Shown here: in pieces, positions 7,400-15,250 of the stretch | Position numbering within the stretch: position 1 is the stretch's first letter | Layout: every line of letters begins with the position of its first letter | From: an uncultured Rhizobiaceae group bacterium | GTDB lineage: Bacteria; Pseudomonadota; Alphaproteobacteria; Rhizobiales; Rhizobiaceae | Reading direction: 5' to 3' | Length of the DNA stretch: 19,551 nt | Assembly (NCBI GenBank): GCA_937944075.1 | Contig: CALDZZ010000023.1 | Span: 1 to 19,551 of the forward strand | The notes under the pieces: model-generated | The model's database searches: none | The model's input: only the letters and a program-made list of their open reading frames with translations | Told to the model about the DNA's origin: nothing | Program-made: the position numbers and the translations under genes

Positions 7400-7738
7400 A
7401 TGGCTGACAGAAAAACCACAAATGCAAGATATTCGGTTTCTGATGCCTCAAGGGCACAACGAACCTCGCGCGCTGTAGAGCGTTCGAGAGTTGCCAATAA
7501 AAGCTGGGCGGAACGCCGCAGCGAGATGCGTAAAAACATTCTTGGCAGACGATCCGGCAAACTTGATAGCTGGAAACGTGAAACCCATGTCATGCCTCGA
7601 GATGAGGCGAGAGACTTTGCAAAAGGCTTTTTGAAAAAATATCCAAAAGCGGCCTACTGGAGCGAAGTTGAAAGTTGGCGCTTGCTGGAGAATGACACGA
7701 TCGAATTCACCTTGCGCAGACTACCAAGTGCCGACTAA
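7400..7738 (+). CDS. Conserved hypothetical protein, basic N-terminus
   Basis: A 112-residue soluble protein of unknown function. The N-terminal half is strongly basic and low in hydrophobics (many R, K and S), so it is probably disordered or nucleic-acid-binding. The C-terminal half looks folded: HVMPRDEARDFAKGFLKKYP, then KAAYWSEVESWRLLENDTIE and FTLRRL. This C-terminal pattern is one I associate with alphaproteobacterial hypothetical proteins. The start at 7400 is preferred over an in-frame ATG at 7382, which has no ribosome site; AAGG and GGGA lie 11 and 3 nt before 7400, so neither is ideal. The upstream region holds an FNR/FixK-type site and a CtrA-type site. No terminator is obvious after the stop. 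Confidence 0.75.
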   Translation: MADRKTTNARYSVSDASRAQRTSRAVERSRVANKSWAERRSEMRKNILGRRSGKLDSWKRETHVMPRDEARDFAKGFLKKYPKAAYWSEVESWRLLENDTIEFTLRRLPSAD

Positions 7739-7790
7739 CGGTCATTGTTAAAACCATTTATATGTTTGGAATCGTTCCAAAAGATAATTC

Positions 7791-7819
7791 TTGACATTAT
7801 TTAAGGTGAGTTCTTAAGT
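7791..7819 (+). promoter_or_regulatory. Candidate promoter/operator of the [2Fe-2S] gene
   Basis: A consensus -35 TTGACA (7791-7796) is followed 17 nt later by a poor -10 (TTAAGT, 7814-7819). The spacer contains TTAAG (7801-7805) facing CTTAA (7813-7817). The stretch TTTAAGGTGAGTTCTTAA loosely resembles the Irr iron-control element (TTTAGAA facing TTCTAAA). An iron-responsive operator is an inference; the -10 is weak. Confidence 0.35.
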
Positions 7820-7858
7820 CTGGTTATAGATTTTCCAATGGTCGCAAGGGTCGATCAA

Positions 7859-8176
7859 ATGCTTGTTTGCAGTTGCAATATTATTACTCGTGAAGAAATT
7901 TTAGCCACCATAAACGACTTGCTCATGCAGGATGAATGGCGATTTATTGCACCTGTTCTGGTCTATCATGAAATGGGCAAGCGTGGTCGTTGTTGTAGAT
8001 GTTTTCCTGATCTGGTTGATTTGATTGTAAAGACCACGGAAGCGTTTCATCGTGAGGCGAGTACTGATGAAACGAAGGTTTTGACTTTTATTGCAAAACT
8101 CAAAAAGCATCATGAACAATGCGAAACTGCAAGAATGCTTGCGGCGCATCGCTTGAAAAAAGTGAATGTTGCCTGA
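7859..8176 (+). CDS. (2Fe-2S)-binding, BFD-like ferredoxin protein
   Basis: A 105-residue protein beginning MLVCSCNIITREEI, with the CxC pair (C4, C6) and a later CCRC giving CxxC (C45, C48; C46 extra). This is the [2Fe-2S] cluster pattern of bacterioferritin-associated ferredoxins, with a longer spacing than E. coli Bfd, as in rhizobial relatives (HEMGKRGRCCRCFPDLVDLI). The likely role is electron delivery for iron release from bacterioferritin, or iron-status sensing. ATG 7859 is chosen over ATG 7838 because AAGGG lies 8 nt upstream and the family starts with ML.C.CN. The C-terminal 50 residues form a charged helical extension. No bacterioferritin gene is adjacent in the window. Confidence 0.85.
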   Translation: MLVCSCNIITREEILATINDLLMQDEWRFIAPVLVYHEMGKRGRCCRCFPDLVDLIVKTTEAFHREASTDETKVLTFIAKLKKHHEQCETARMLAAHRLKKVNVA

Positions 8177-8296
8177 TCATTGCGATGATTGTCATTTTCA
8201 CGCCAAGGCGAATAAATACCAAGTATTGCTTGTGTGTTAACATCCATCGTCCCCAGTAACATAATTCTAAACGATCGAATGTGATCGAAGTGCATC

Positions 8297-8410
8297 ATGA
8301 AAGGCCACGTTGAATTGTTTGATATAATCGGGGATTGGAAACAAGAGCAATTGAACGCTGAAGCTGCCAATGATGACGCTCAAAATCAATACAAAATTAC
8401 GCAATATTAA
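8297..8410 (+). CDS. Possible 37-residue ORF
   Basis: A short ORF starting ATG AAA GGC CAC, with GAAG 6 nt upstream. The peptide begins MKGHVELFDIIGDWKQEQLN, is acidic and polar, and has no membrane segment. I do not recognise it. A direct repeat GATCGAA-TGT-GATCGAA (8273-8289, 10-bp period) lies just upstream. It occupies the 284-bp gap between the ferredoxin-like gene and the hydrolase. It may be a small protein or chance; the rest of that gap shows no other gene. Confidence 0.25.
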   Translation: MKGHVELFDIIGDWKQEQLNAEAANDDAQNQYKITQY

Positions 8411-8460
8411 CCCGGTTTGTCTAGTAGTAGAAAATCAATCAGGCATTCTGGGGAGATGTT

Positions 8461-9276
8461 GTGTTAAAAGATTTTTCGATAGGCATATTGCTGTTTTTGC
8501 TAGTTTTGGGTGGAGGTGCGATTGCGTATAATCAATACGGCAGTGCATTTGGGCTGGTTCAGGAAGGCGCGTTCAAGATTGACAAGGAAGCGCTTCTTTT
8601 ATCTCCAAAACAATATTCAAAAAGTTACAAGGAACGGACAGGCAAATTTGCCAAAGCTTCCTTTGAGTTTGACGGTCAAGAGCGCAACTACCATCTTTAT
8701 GAAGGCGGAAGTGAAGAGAACCGCCCCTTGGTCGTCTTGTTTCATGGCAGCAAACGAACCGGATCTTCTGTCATTGACATGTGGCAGTCACAGGCAAAAA
8801 AAACCGGAGCCTTGTTGGTTGCTCCAGACAGTTTTTCCAGGTCGGGGTGGGACTTTAAAAAAGACCCGGCCAAGTTGATTAACCGTTTGATTGATGTTGT
8901 CGGCAAAACCCATTCATTTGATAAAAATCGGGTTTTCCTGTTTGGTCATTCATCGGGGGCTGTTTATGCCGGATTTTTGTCCATACAGCAAGATGCGCCC
9001 TTTAAAGCTGTTTCGGTACATGCAGGATATCCGCATGCGGGTTTGCTTGAGGAGTTTAGCGGTATCATTGATGCAGAAGTTCCGGTGCAGTTCATACTGG
9101 GAACGGATGATCATATTTTCAACACTGCCAACGCAACCAATGCTGCAAAGTATTTTTCGCAAGCTGGCAAGGATGTAAATCTGGTCCTGCTAGAAGGACA
9201 CACGCATTGGTATTATTCACCTGCTAAAGAGATCAACAAAATAGCCTATGATTTTTTTGAAGCGAGTGTCAGGTAA
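8461..9276 (+). CDS. Membrane-anchored alpha/beta hydrolase
   Basis: A 271-residue protein with an N-terminal hydrophobic segment (residues 5-23, IGILLFLLVLGGGAIAY) acting as a signal anchor or uncleaved signal, then an alpha/beta-hydrolase domain facing the periplasm. The fold is of the LpqC/PHB-depolymerase/feruloyl-esterase type: PLVVLFHGSKRTGSS (89-103), nucleophile elbow GHSSG with S164, the acid in GTDDH (D216 or D217) and H247 in EGHTHW. The likely activity is ester hydrolysis of an unknown substrate. The start is GTG 8461, with GGGGAG about 6 nt upstream; an out-of-frame ATG at 8456 stops after two codons. It converges with trmL, only 4 bp separating the two stops. Confidence 0.83.
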   Translation: MLKDFSIGILLFLLVLGGGAIAYNQYGSAFGLVQEGAFKIDKEALLLSPKQYSKSYKERTGKFAKASFEFDGQERNYHLYEGGSEENRPLVVLFHGSKRTGSSVIDMWQSQAKKTGALLVAPDSFSRSGWDFKKDPAKLINRLIDVVGKTHSFDKNRVFLFGHSSGAVYAGFLSIQQDAPFKAVSVHAGYPHAGLLEEFSGIIDAEVPVQFILGTDDHIFNTANATNAAKYFSQAGKDVNLVLLEGHTHWYYSPAKEINKIAYDFFEASVR

Positions 9277-9280
9277 CAGT

Positions 9281-9730
9281 TTAACGGGTTTGCCTAATCG
9301 CTTCGCCCAAAACCATGGCGCCTGTGAGCGCCATGTTCAGGGATCTTGCTTCGCCGTGCATCTTTATGGTCAGACGCTCATTGGCGGCCTCATGAACATA
9401 ATCCGGAGCGCCTGAACTTTCCCTGCCAAGCATGATGAGATCGCTCTCTTCAAAAGTGAATTTCGTATAAGGCAGTTCAGCTTTTGTGGTCAGCAGCAAA
9501 CTGCGTCGGTTTTCCTGTTGCCTCCAGTGTTCAAATTCATCCCAGTTCAAGTGACGTTGCATGGCAGCTTGCTCGACATAATCCATGCCCGCACGACGAA
9601 AGGCTTTCTCATCAAGGCGAAAGCCTGCTGGCTCGATGATATGGACTTTGACGCCCATACAAGCAGCAAGCCGCAGCAGGGTGCCGGTGTTTCCGGGGAT
9701 GTCAGGCTGGAATAAAACAAGATCAGGCAT
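9281..9730 (-). CDS. trmL: tRNA (cytidine(34)-2'-O)-methyltransferase
   Basis: SPOUT-class methyltransferase that 2'-O-methylates the wobble base (C34 or cmnm5U34) of tRNA-Leu isoacceptors using S-adenosylmethionine. At 149 residues it is the usual minimal TrmL size. Motifs are QPDIPGNTGTLLRLAA (8-23), IMLGRESSGAPDYV (99-112) and GEARSLNMALTGAMVLGEA (126-144), the last two forming the knotted cofactor site. It converges with the hydrolase (4-bp gap) and is divergent from the ABC transporter pair with 35 bp between starts. TrmL close to the bc1 genes is a familiar neighbourhood in Hyphomicrobiales. Confidence 0.95.
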   Translation of the reverse strand: MPDLVLFQPDIPGNTGTLLRLAACMGVKVHIIEPAGFRLDEKAFRRAGMDYVEQAAMQRHLNWDEFEHWRQQENRRSLLLTTKAELPYTKFTFEESDLIMLGRESSGAPDYVHEAANERLTIKMHGEARSLNMALTGAMVLGEAIRQTR

Positions 9731-9765
9731 GGTAAACTTTGGCTTGGGGGACTAGATAGAATGAC

Positions 9766-11634
9766 ATGTACTCTTATTTTGAATCCCTAATCAATCCATA
9801 TCCGGATGATGAAGCCAAACAGGCTCCTGATACGCTGCTTGCATTCTTCTGGCATTACACCCGCCCGAGCTGGAAATATCTTGCCATGATGGCGGTGTTG
9901 ATCATGGTTATTTCTGCAACGGAAGTGGCGCTGTTCGGGTTTTTGGGCAATATTGTTGACTGGCTGAGTGAGGCCAACCGCGAGACGTTTTTGCAGGATG
10001 AGGGCATGAAGCTTGGCATTATGCTTGTGTTCATTCTGATTATCATGCCGCTTATCGGGCTTTTTCATTCGATGATCCTGCATCAAACAATTCTTGGCAA
10101 TTATGGCATGGTCATGCGCTGGCAGATGCATAAATATCTTTTGCGCCAAAGCATGTCTTTCTATTCTGATGAGTTTGCCGGACGGGTTGCAACAAAAATC
10201 ATGCAGACCTCGCTGGCTGTTCGTGATGCAACCATCACAATTCTCAATGTCATGGTCTATGTCTCTGTATATTTTCTGGGTGCCATGCTGCTTGCTGCTT
10301 CTTTTCACTGGGCGTTGATGCTGCCCTTTGCCGGATGGATTGCGCTCTATCTCTTGATGTTGAGATACTTCCTTCCCCGCATGTCGGCCATCTCCAAGGC
10401 TCAGGCGGATGCTCGCTCCCTGATGACGGGTCGTGTTGTTGACAGCTATACCAATATAGCCACGGTCAAGCTGTTTGCCCATACCGATCGCGAAGAAGCT
10501 TATGCAAAAGACGCGATGGACGGGTTCCTGCAAACAGTTTATCCGCAGATGCGGCTTTCAACCAGCCTTGAAATGTGTATCAAGATGCTCAATCACTTGC
10601 TTTTGGTGGGAGCAGGTGCTGCCGGGATTTGGCTCTGGATACAAAGCTCTGTCGGGGTCGGCGCCGTTGCCGTTGCCGTTGGATTGGTTCTGCGGATGAA
10701 CGGCATGGCCTATTGGGTCACCTGGGAACTTGCACGACTGTTTGAGGCGCTGGGTGTCGTTCAGGACGGCATGAACATGCTTTCCAAGGCGCAAAGCATC
10801 ACGGACAAGGCAGATGCAGAAAGCCTCGATGCAAATGGCAAACCCATCGTATTTGAAAACATTCGCTTCACGTATGGCGGTGAAGGTGCGGTTATGGAAG
10901 ACTTGTCTCTTGAAATTCAGCCTGGTGAAAAGGTTGGTCTGGTAGGGCGCTCGGGTGCTGGCAAGACAACGCTGACGAATATTCTTTTGCGGTTTTACGA
11001 TGTTGAGGGAGGCAATGTAAAAATTGGCGACCAGAACGTTGCTGATGTAAAGCAGGACAGCCTGCGTGAAAACATTGGCATGGTCACGCAGGACACCTCG
11101 CTTTTACATCGCACCATTCGCGAGAATATTGCCTATTCAAAACCTCATGCAACGGATGCCGATATCATTGATGCAGCAAAGAAAGCCAATGCCTGGGAAT
11201 TCATACAAACGCTGGTCGACAACAAGGGCAATATCGGTCTTGACGCTCAAGTCGGCGAAAGAGGGGTCAAGCTTTCTGGTGGACAAAGGCAGCGTATTGC
11301 CATTGCAAGAATATTTTTAAAGGATGCACCAATCCTTGTGCTTGATGAAGCAACCTCCGCGCTTGATTCAGAAGTTGAGGCGGCCATCCAGGAAAGCCTT
11401 TTCAAACTGATGGAAGGCAAAACCGTCATAGCTATAGCGCACAGACTGTCAACCATTGCACAGCTGGACAGGCTGGTTGTCATGGACAAGGGGCAAATTA
11501 TTGAAAGTGGGTCACATGATGAACTGGTCGAAGTGGGGGGTGTTTATTCTGACTTGTGGGCAAGACAATCCGGTGGTTTCTTATCGATAGATAATCAGGA
11601 CATCGCACCAGATGCCCCCAAAGCGGCTGAATAA
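9766..11634 (+). CDS. ABC exporter half-transporter, first of a pair
   Basis: A 622-residue half-transporter with an N-terminal membrane domain (about residues 40-320, six helices) fused to a C-terminal ATPase. The nucleotide-binding domain is canonical: Walker A GRSGAGKTT (394-402), Q-loop VTQDTSLLH, signature LSGGQ (503-507), Walker B ILVLDEAT (523-530) with D-loop SALD, and H-loop H559. It belongs to the MsbA-like type IV exporter group (lipid, peptide or drug export); the substrate is unknown. The next gene, 2 nt downstream, is a homologue of similar length, so a heterodimer is likely. The ribosome site before ATG 9766 is weak (GGGGG is 15 nt away), and the start is kept because the N-terminus aligns with the second gene. 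Confidence 0.93.
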   Translation: MYSYFESLINPYPDDEAKQAPDTLLAFFWHYTRPSWKYLAMMAVLIMVISATEVALFGFLGNIVDWLSEANRETFLQDEGMKLGIMLVFILIIMPLIGLFHSMILHQTILGNYGMVMRWQMHKYLLRQSMSFYSDEFAGRVATKIMQTSLAVRDATITILNVMVYVSVYFLGAMLLAASFHWALMLPFAGWIALYLLMLRYFLPRMSAISKAQADARSLMTGRVVDSYTNIATVKLFAHTDREEAYAKDAMDGFLQTVYPQMRLSTSLEMCIKMLNHLLLVGAGAAGIWLWIQSSVGVGAVAVAVGLVLRMNGMAYWVTWELARLFEALGVVQDGMNMLSKAQSITDKADAESLDANGKPIVFENIRFTYGGEGAVMEDLSLEIQPGEKVGLVGRSGAGKTTLTNILLRFYDVEGGNVKIGDQNVADVKQDSLRENIGMVTQDTSLLHRTIRENIAYSKPHATDADIIDAAKKANAWEFIQTLVDNKGNIGLDAQVGERGVKLSGGQRQRIAIARIFLKDAPILVLDEATSALDSEVEAAIQESLFKLMEGKTVIAIAHRLSTIAQLDRLVVMDKGQIIESGSHDELVEVGGVYSDLWARQSGGFLSIDNQDIAPDAPKAAE

Positions 11635-11636
11635 TC

Positions 11637-13526
11637 ATGCGTGTGTTTGAACCTGTATTCAAACTCTTTGAAGGCTGGATTGATCCGTTCAAACCGCGCG
11701 AGGATTATGAGCCACCCAATCGGTTTCTGGGGTATGTCTGGCATTATGTTTCCCAGGTGAAATGGGCCTTTCTGGCGCTTTTGATTTATGGGTTTCTCAA
11801 CGCGATTGTTGAAGCCGTTGTCTTTTCCTATGTTGGCCAGCTTGTAGACCTGCTTACACAATTTGAGGCCAATGGCAGGCAGGCTTCAGGATGGTCTGGC
11901 CTGTTGGATGATTTTGGTTCCAGACTCTTGTTTATGCTGTTCATTGTTACCTTGCTGCGGGCAGTGGTTGTGACCTTTGGGGCATTGATTGAGGAACAGG
12001 TAATTGTGCCAGGATTTTTCATGATGATGCGGTGGCAAAGCCACAAGCATGTCATAGGGCAGTCGCTTTCCTTTTTCCAAAATGACCTCGCTGGCCGGAT
12101 AAGCCAAAAGGTGTTTCAGTCCGGCATGGCAACCGGGGACATGATGATTTCGCTTCTCCAGGTAATCTGGTTTGTCGTGATTTATGCCGTAACGACAGCC
12201 GGATTACTCTTTTCACTGGACTGGCAGCTCGGCGTTGTGATTAGTCTGTGGATTGCAGCCTTTTATGCGATCGCCCGATATTTCATTCCCCGGGTTCGTG
12301 ATCATGCCAGACATTCTGCGGAGACGGCTTCGGGTGTTTCCGGGCGCATGGTCGACAGTTATTCAAACATTCAGACAATAAAGTTGCATGGCGAAAAAGA
12401 GCAGGATGCGTTTTTGCTGGAAGCGATGCGAAAGCATCAGCAGGCGATTTTTCCTTTTACCAGAACACTGACTGCCATGCGGGTTTCGCTGACGGTCGTC
12501 AATGGCATCGTTATTTCTGTCATTGCCTATATTGCAATTGATTTGTGGCTGTCCGCGCAGTCAACCCTGGGTTCGGTTGCCTTTGTGTTGGCATTGGTCT
12601 TGCGACTGCAACTTTTGTCAGGGCGGCTATTGGGCAATCTCAACGGATTTTTCCGCAATGTTGGCGTTACACAAAACACGATGGATCTGGTGGCTAGACC
12701 TCACGGCATTCAGGATGCTGACAATGCGGAGGAAATGAAGTTTCTGGGTGGCGAAGTCGAGTTTCAAAAGGTGAGTTTTCATTATGACAAGGATGGTGGT
12801 GTCATTGATGAACTTGATCTGAAAATCCGGCCTGGTGAGAAAGTTGGTATTGTCGGGCCTTCAGGCGCTGGCAAAACGACCTTACTGCATTTGCTGATGC
12901 GGTTTTATGACCCAGAACAAGGCAAGGTTCTGATTGATGGCCAGGATATTGCGCTTGTGAAGCAAGCCAGTCTCCGCAAACATTTTTCGTTTGTTCAACA
13001 AGATGTGCAGTTGTTCCATCGTTCGGTTTTTGAAAACATTGCTCACGGCATGGGAGAAGCCAGTTCGGATGTTGCAGTTGGTGATGTTATGGAAAAATGC
13101 ATAAAGGCTGCGAAACAGGCCAATGCGCATGAGTTTATCATGGAGCTTGAAGACAACAAGGGAAACAAGGGTTATGATGTGCAAGTGGGTGAGCGAGGGG
13201 TGAAGCTTTCAGGCGGACAAAGGCAACGCATCGCAATTGCAAGGGCGCTGTTTCGTGATGCGCCTATTTTGATTCTTGATGAAGCAACCAGCCAACTTGA
13301 TTCTGGTGTGGAAGAGGCAATTCAGGAAAACCTGACAAACCTGATGGCCGGCAAAACGGTTCTTGTTGTCGCACATCGCCTTTCTACTATTGCAAGACTC
13401 GATCGTCTGATTGTAATGGACAACGGGAAGATTGTGGATCAGGGCAGCCATGAAGAGCTGATTGAAAACGGCGGACTTTATGCAAGTCTTTGGAAAACAC
13501 AAAGTGACATATCTTCAACTACCTAG
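11637..13526 (+). CDS. ABC exporter half-transporter, second of a pair
   Basis: A 629-residue half-transporter homologous to the gene before it, including the unusual N-terminus (EGWIDPFKPRED and FLGYVWHYV here, INPYPDDE and LLAFFWHYT there). The membrane domain spans about residues 40-330. The ATPase domain has Walker A GPSGAGKTT (407-415), Q-loop VQQDVQLFH, signature LSGGQ (524-528), Walker B ILILDEAT with D-loop SQLD, and the H-loop in VVAHRLSTI. Both members therefore keep intact catalytic residues, unlike heterodimeric exporters with one degenerate site. The 2-nt spacing indicates one transcript and probably one complex. No terminator was identified in the 112 bp after its stop. Confidence 0.93.
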   Translation: MRVFEPVFKLFEGWIDPFKPREDYEPPNRFLGYVWHYVSQVKWAFLALLIYGFLNAIVEAVVFSYVGQLVDLLTQFEANGRQASGWSGLLDDFGSRLLFMLFIVTLLRAVVVTFGALIEEQVIVPGFFMMMRWQSHKHVIGQSLSFFQNDLAGRISQKVFQSGMATGDMMISLLQVIWFVVIYAVTTAGLLFSLDWQLGVVISLWIAAFYAIARYFIPRVRDHARHSAETASGVSGRMVDSYSNIQTIKLHGEKEQDAFLLEAMRKHQQAIFPFTRTLTAMRVSLTVVNGIVISVIAYIAIDLWLSAQSTLGSVAFVLALVLRLQLLSGRLLGNLNGFFRNVGVTQNTMDLVARPHGIQDADNAEEMKFLGGEVEFQKVSFHYDKDGGVIDELDLKIRPGEKVGIVGPSGAGKTTLLHLLMRFYDPEQGKVLIDGQDIALVKQASLRKHFSFVQQDVQLFHRSVFENIAHGMGEASSDVAVGDVMEKCIKAAKQANAHEFIMELEDNKGNKGYDVQVGERGVKLSGGQRQRIAIARALFRDAPILILDEATSQLDSGVEEAIQENLTNLMAGKTVLVVAHRLSTIARLDRLIVMDNGKIVDQGSHEELIENGGLYASLWKTQSDISSTT

Positions 13527-13638
13527 CTTATTTTGTATTATTGCAATGCAAGATTTAAGGCTGTAAAATAATATCAACACATCTTGTGTCTGAGATATTT
13601 CACAGTTGTTTTTTAAATCAGGGGTAATTGTCGTTAGC

Positions 13639-14181
13639 ATGAGTAACAGGGAAGAACTGGAGACCTGGATTGCCCGGTCAGCTTTGGGAAGCAGAGCAGA
13701 TTTTGAAAAATTATATAATGCAACTTCTGCGAAACTTTTTGGTATTTGCTTGCGTATCTTAAATAACAATAGCGAAGCAGAAGAAGCATTACAGGAAACC
13801 TACATCAAAGTCTGGAATTCAGCGTCAAAATATACAGCAGGACAGGCCAGTCCGATTTCATGGCTTGCTGCGATTGCCCGTAACAGTTCGATAGATCACT
13901 ACAGGCGTAAAAAACCGGAAGCCGGTGATATCTCTGAAGCTGAAATGATTGCTGATGAAGCACCGTCACCAGAGGCGAATGCCTTGCTGTCGGATGATGT
14001 AGGCAGATTGAATGTGTGTATGGGCGAATTGGACGAAATGCACGCTGATGCCTTGAGAAATGTATATCTGAGTGGTTGGACCTATATGGAAGCTGCGGAA
14101 AAACTTGATATTCCGCTTAATACGGTCAAAACTTGGATCAGAAGGGGCTTGATAAGCCTGAGGGAATGTTTGAACCGATGA
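13639..14181 (+). CDS. ECF RNA polymerase sigma factor
   Basis: A 180-residue extracytoplasmic-function sigma factor. Region 2 is visible in residues 22-91 (FEKLYNATSAKLFGICLRIL, then EAEEALQETYIKVW and SWLAAIARNSSIDHYRRKK). Region 4 lies in 130-178 (LDEMHADALRNVYLSG, then the DIPLNTVKTWIRRGLISLRE helix-turn-helix). There is no long region 3. The ATG at 13639 is chosen because upstream in-frame codons give only a TTG at 13606; GGGG lies 14 nt upstream, so the ribosome site is poor. It overlaps the RskA-type anti-sigma gene by 4 nt (ATGA). The combination resembles the SigK-like ECF group. I see no copy of the downstream GAAAC...CGTTACTAA motif before it, so autoregulation is not evident. Confidence 0.92.
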   Translation: MSNREELETWIARSALGSRADFEKLYNATSAKLFGICLRILNNNSEAEEALQETYIKVWNSASKYTAGQASPISWLAAIARNSSIDHYRRKKPEAGDISEAEMIADEAPSPEANALLSDDVGRLNVCMGELDEMHADALRNVYLSGWTYMEAAEKLDIPLNTVKTWIRRGLISLRECLNR

Positions 14182-15131
14182 ATAACGAAACTCTTGATAA
14201 AGAGAAAAGCTGGCTTGCGGCAGAATATGCCCTTGGTGTCAGCGATGGCAATGCACGGGTCGAAGCTGAAAAGCTTGTCGAGCGCGATGCTGTTTTCCGT
14301 CGCAGTGTTGATGCGTGGCAAAACCAGCTCTCACCCTTGCTTGACGAGGTCAATGAAGTTGAGCCACCCAAGAACATCTGGGCAAATATCGAAAACTCTA
14401 TTTCTCCCGTCACAGTTGACCAGACAGAAAGTAGTTCTGGCGGCAGTATCTGGAAACTGATTACTGCTTTCACCTCTACTGTTTCGGTCGCGTGTATCGG
14501 GGGTCTGCTCTACATAAGTGGTGGAGATTTCTCTAGTGGCAGTGTTTCAGAACTCAAGCAGAGGCTGACTGCATCTGAACAAAATATTGCCAATGCCAAT
14601 GCTTCCTTTGCAGAGGCAAGGGAGCGTTCGAAGGAACTGGAGGCGCAACTTGCAGACGCAACGGCAAAGCTGGAAAATGCCAATACACAACTTGCACAGG
14701 CCAATGGCTCAGTAGAGGCTGCAAATGCTCAGGTTGCTGAGGCGCGTGCCGAAGTTGCCAGTCTGCGACAACAATTTGAGACAACCCGTCCGCTTGTTGC
14801 TTCTCTCACACAAAGTGGTGATGCGCCTGCATTTGTCGCGCAATATGATCCTTTGAAAAAATCCCTTCTTATCCGCACCGCGGTTGAGGATTCAGATGAG
14901 AAAGTACCAGAAATCTGGCTGATACCTGCACAAGGTGATAAAAAGGGGGAGGTTCTTTCTCTTGGTGTCATGAACGAAAATGCACCTGATGAAGTGAAAA
15001 TCACGGATGAGTTTATAAGTTTGATTGGCGAGGGTGGTACACTTGCCATTACCATGGAGCCACCAGGGGGGTCTCCTACTGGTGTTGCGACGGGACCCGT
15101 GATTGCGCTTGGAAAATTACAATCATTCTAA
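14178..15131 (+). CDS. RskA-type anti-sigma factor with coiled coil
   Basis: A 317-residue single-pass inner-membrane anti-sigma factor. The cytoplasmic N-terminus (1-90, EKSWLAAEYALGVSDG, then VFRRSVDAWQNQLSPL and PKNIWANIE) is the sigma-binding part of RskA-type proteins. One transmembrane helix covers about 92-114. Residues 124-203 form a long A/L/E/Q-rich coiled coil, followed by the periplasmic anti-sigma-K domain (VAQYDPLKKSLLIRTA, then VPEIWLIP, LSLGV, LAITMEPPGGSPTG and GPVIALGKL). The ATG at 14178 overlaps the sigma stop (ATGA); a start 45 nt upstream would lie inside the sigma gene. The pair should hold the sigma factor at the membrane until the periplasmic domain is cleaved or sensed. 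The coiled-coil insert is unusual (see findings). Confidence 0.88.
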   Translation: MNNETLDKEKSWLAAEYALGVSDGNARVEAEKLVERDAVFRRSVDAWQNQLSPLLDEVNEVEPPKNIWANIENSISPVTVDQTESSSGGSIWKLITAFTSTVSVACIGGLLYISGGDFSSGSVSELKQRLTASEQNIANANASFAEARERSKELEAQLADATAKLENANTQLAQANGSVEAANAQVAEARAEVASLRQQFETTRPLVASLTQSGDAPAFVAQYDPLKKSLLIRTAVEDSDEKVPEIWLIPAQGDKKGEVLSLGVMNENAPDEVKITDEFISLIGEGGTLAITMEPPGGSPTGVATGPVIALGKLQSF

Positions 15132-15215
15132 CGTACTTAATACGTAAATTTATTGCTTGCGTAGCCATGAAAATTGGTTATTAAAAAAATAAACGAATGG
15201 CTAAATCCATTTTCC

Positions 15216-15244
15216 GGAAACAAATTACCATATCTAGGCGTTAC
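15216..15244 (+). promoter_or_regulatory. Candidate ECF promoter P1 (small RNA)
   Basis: GGAAAC (15216-15221), a 17-nt spacer and CGTTAC (15239-15244, extending to CGTTACTAA). The layout fits ECF promoters (GGAAC-type -35, CGTT-type -10). The expected start of transcription near 15251 falls just before a structured segment with a terminator. The same motif recurs before the FAS1 gene. Confidence 0.55.
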
Positions 15245-15250
15245 TAATCT

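Noticed and set aside
9787..10533. 248-codon open frame on the minus strand
   Set aside because: It is antisense to the membrane domain of the first ABC exporter; its His/Gln-rich composition is typical of reverse-complemented hydrophobic codons.
13606..13638. Longer N-terminus for the ECF sigma factor from a TTG
   Set aside because: The extra residues (MFFKSGVIVVS) are hydrophobic and unlike sigma factors, and the ATG at 13639 gives a normal start.
13527..13638. Terminator or autoregulatory promoter between the ABC pair and the sigma gene
   Set aside because: I found no hairpin with a T-run and no copy of the GAAAC...CGTT motif; transcription of the sigma gene is unexplained by what is visible.
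15216..15247. Firm assignment of P1 and P2 to EcfG, the general stress sigma factor
   Set aside because: The -35 is GAAAC rather than GGAAC in both sites; the neighbouring ECF factor is an equal or better candidate, so the assignment is left open.
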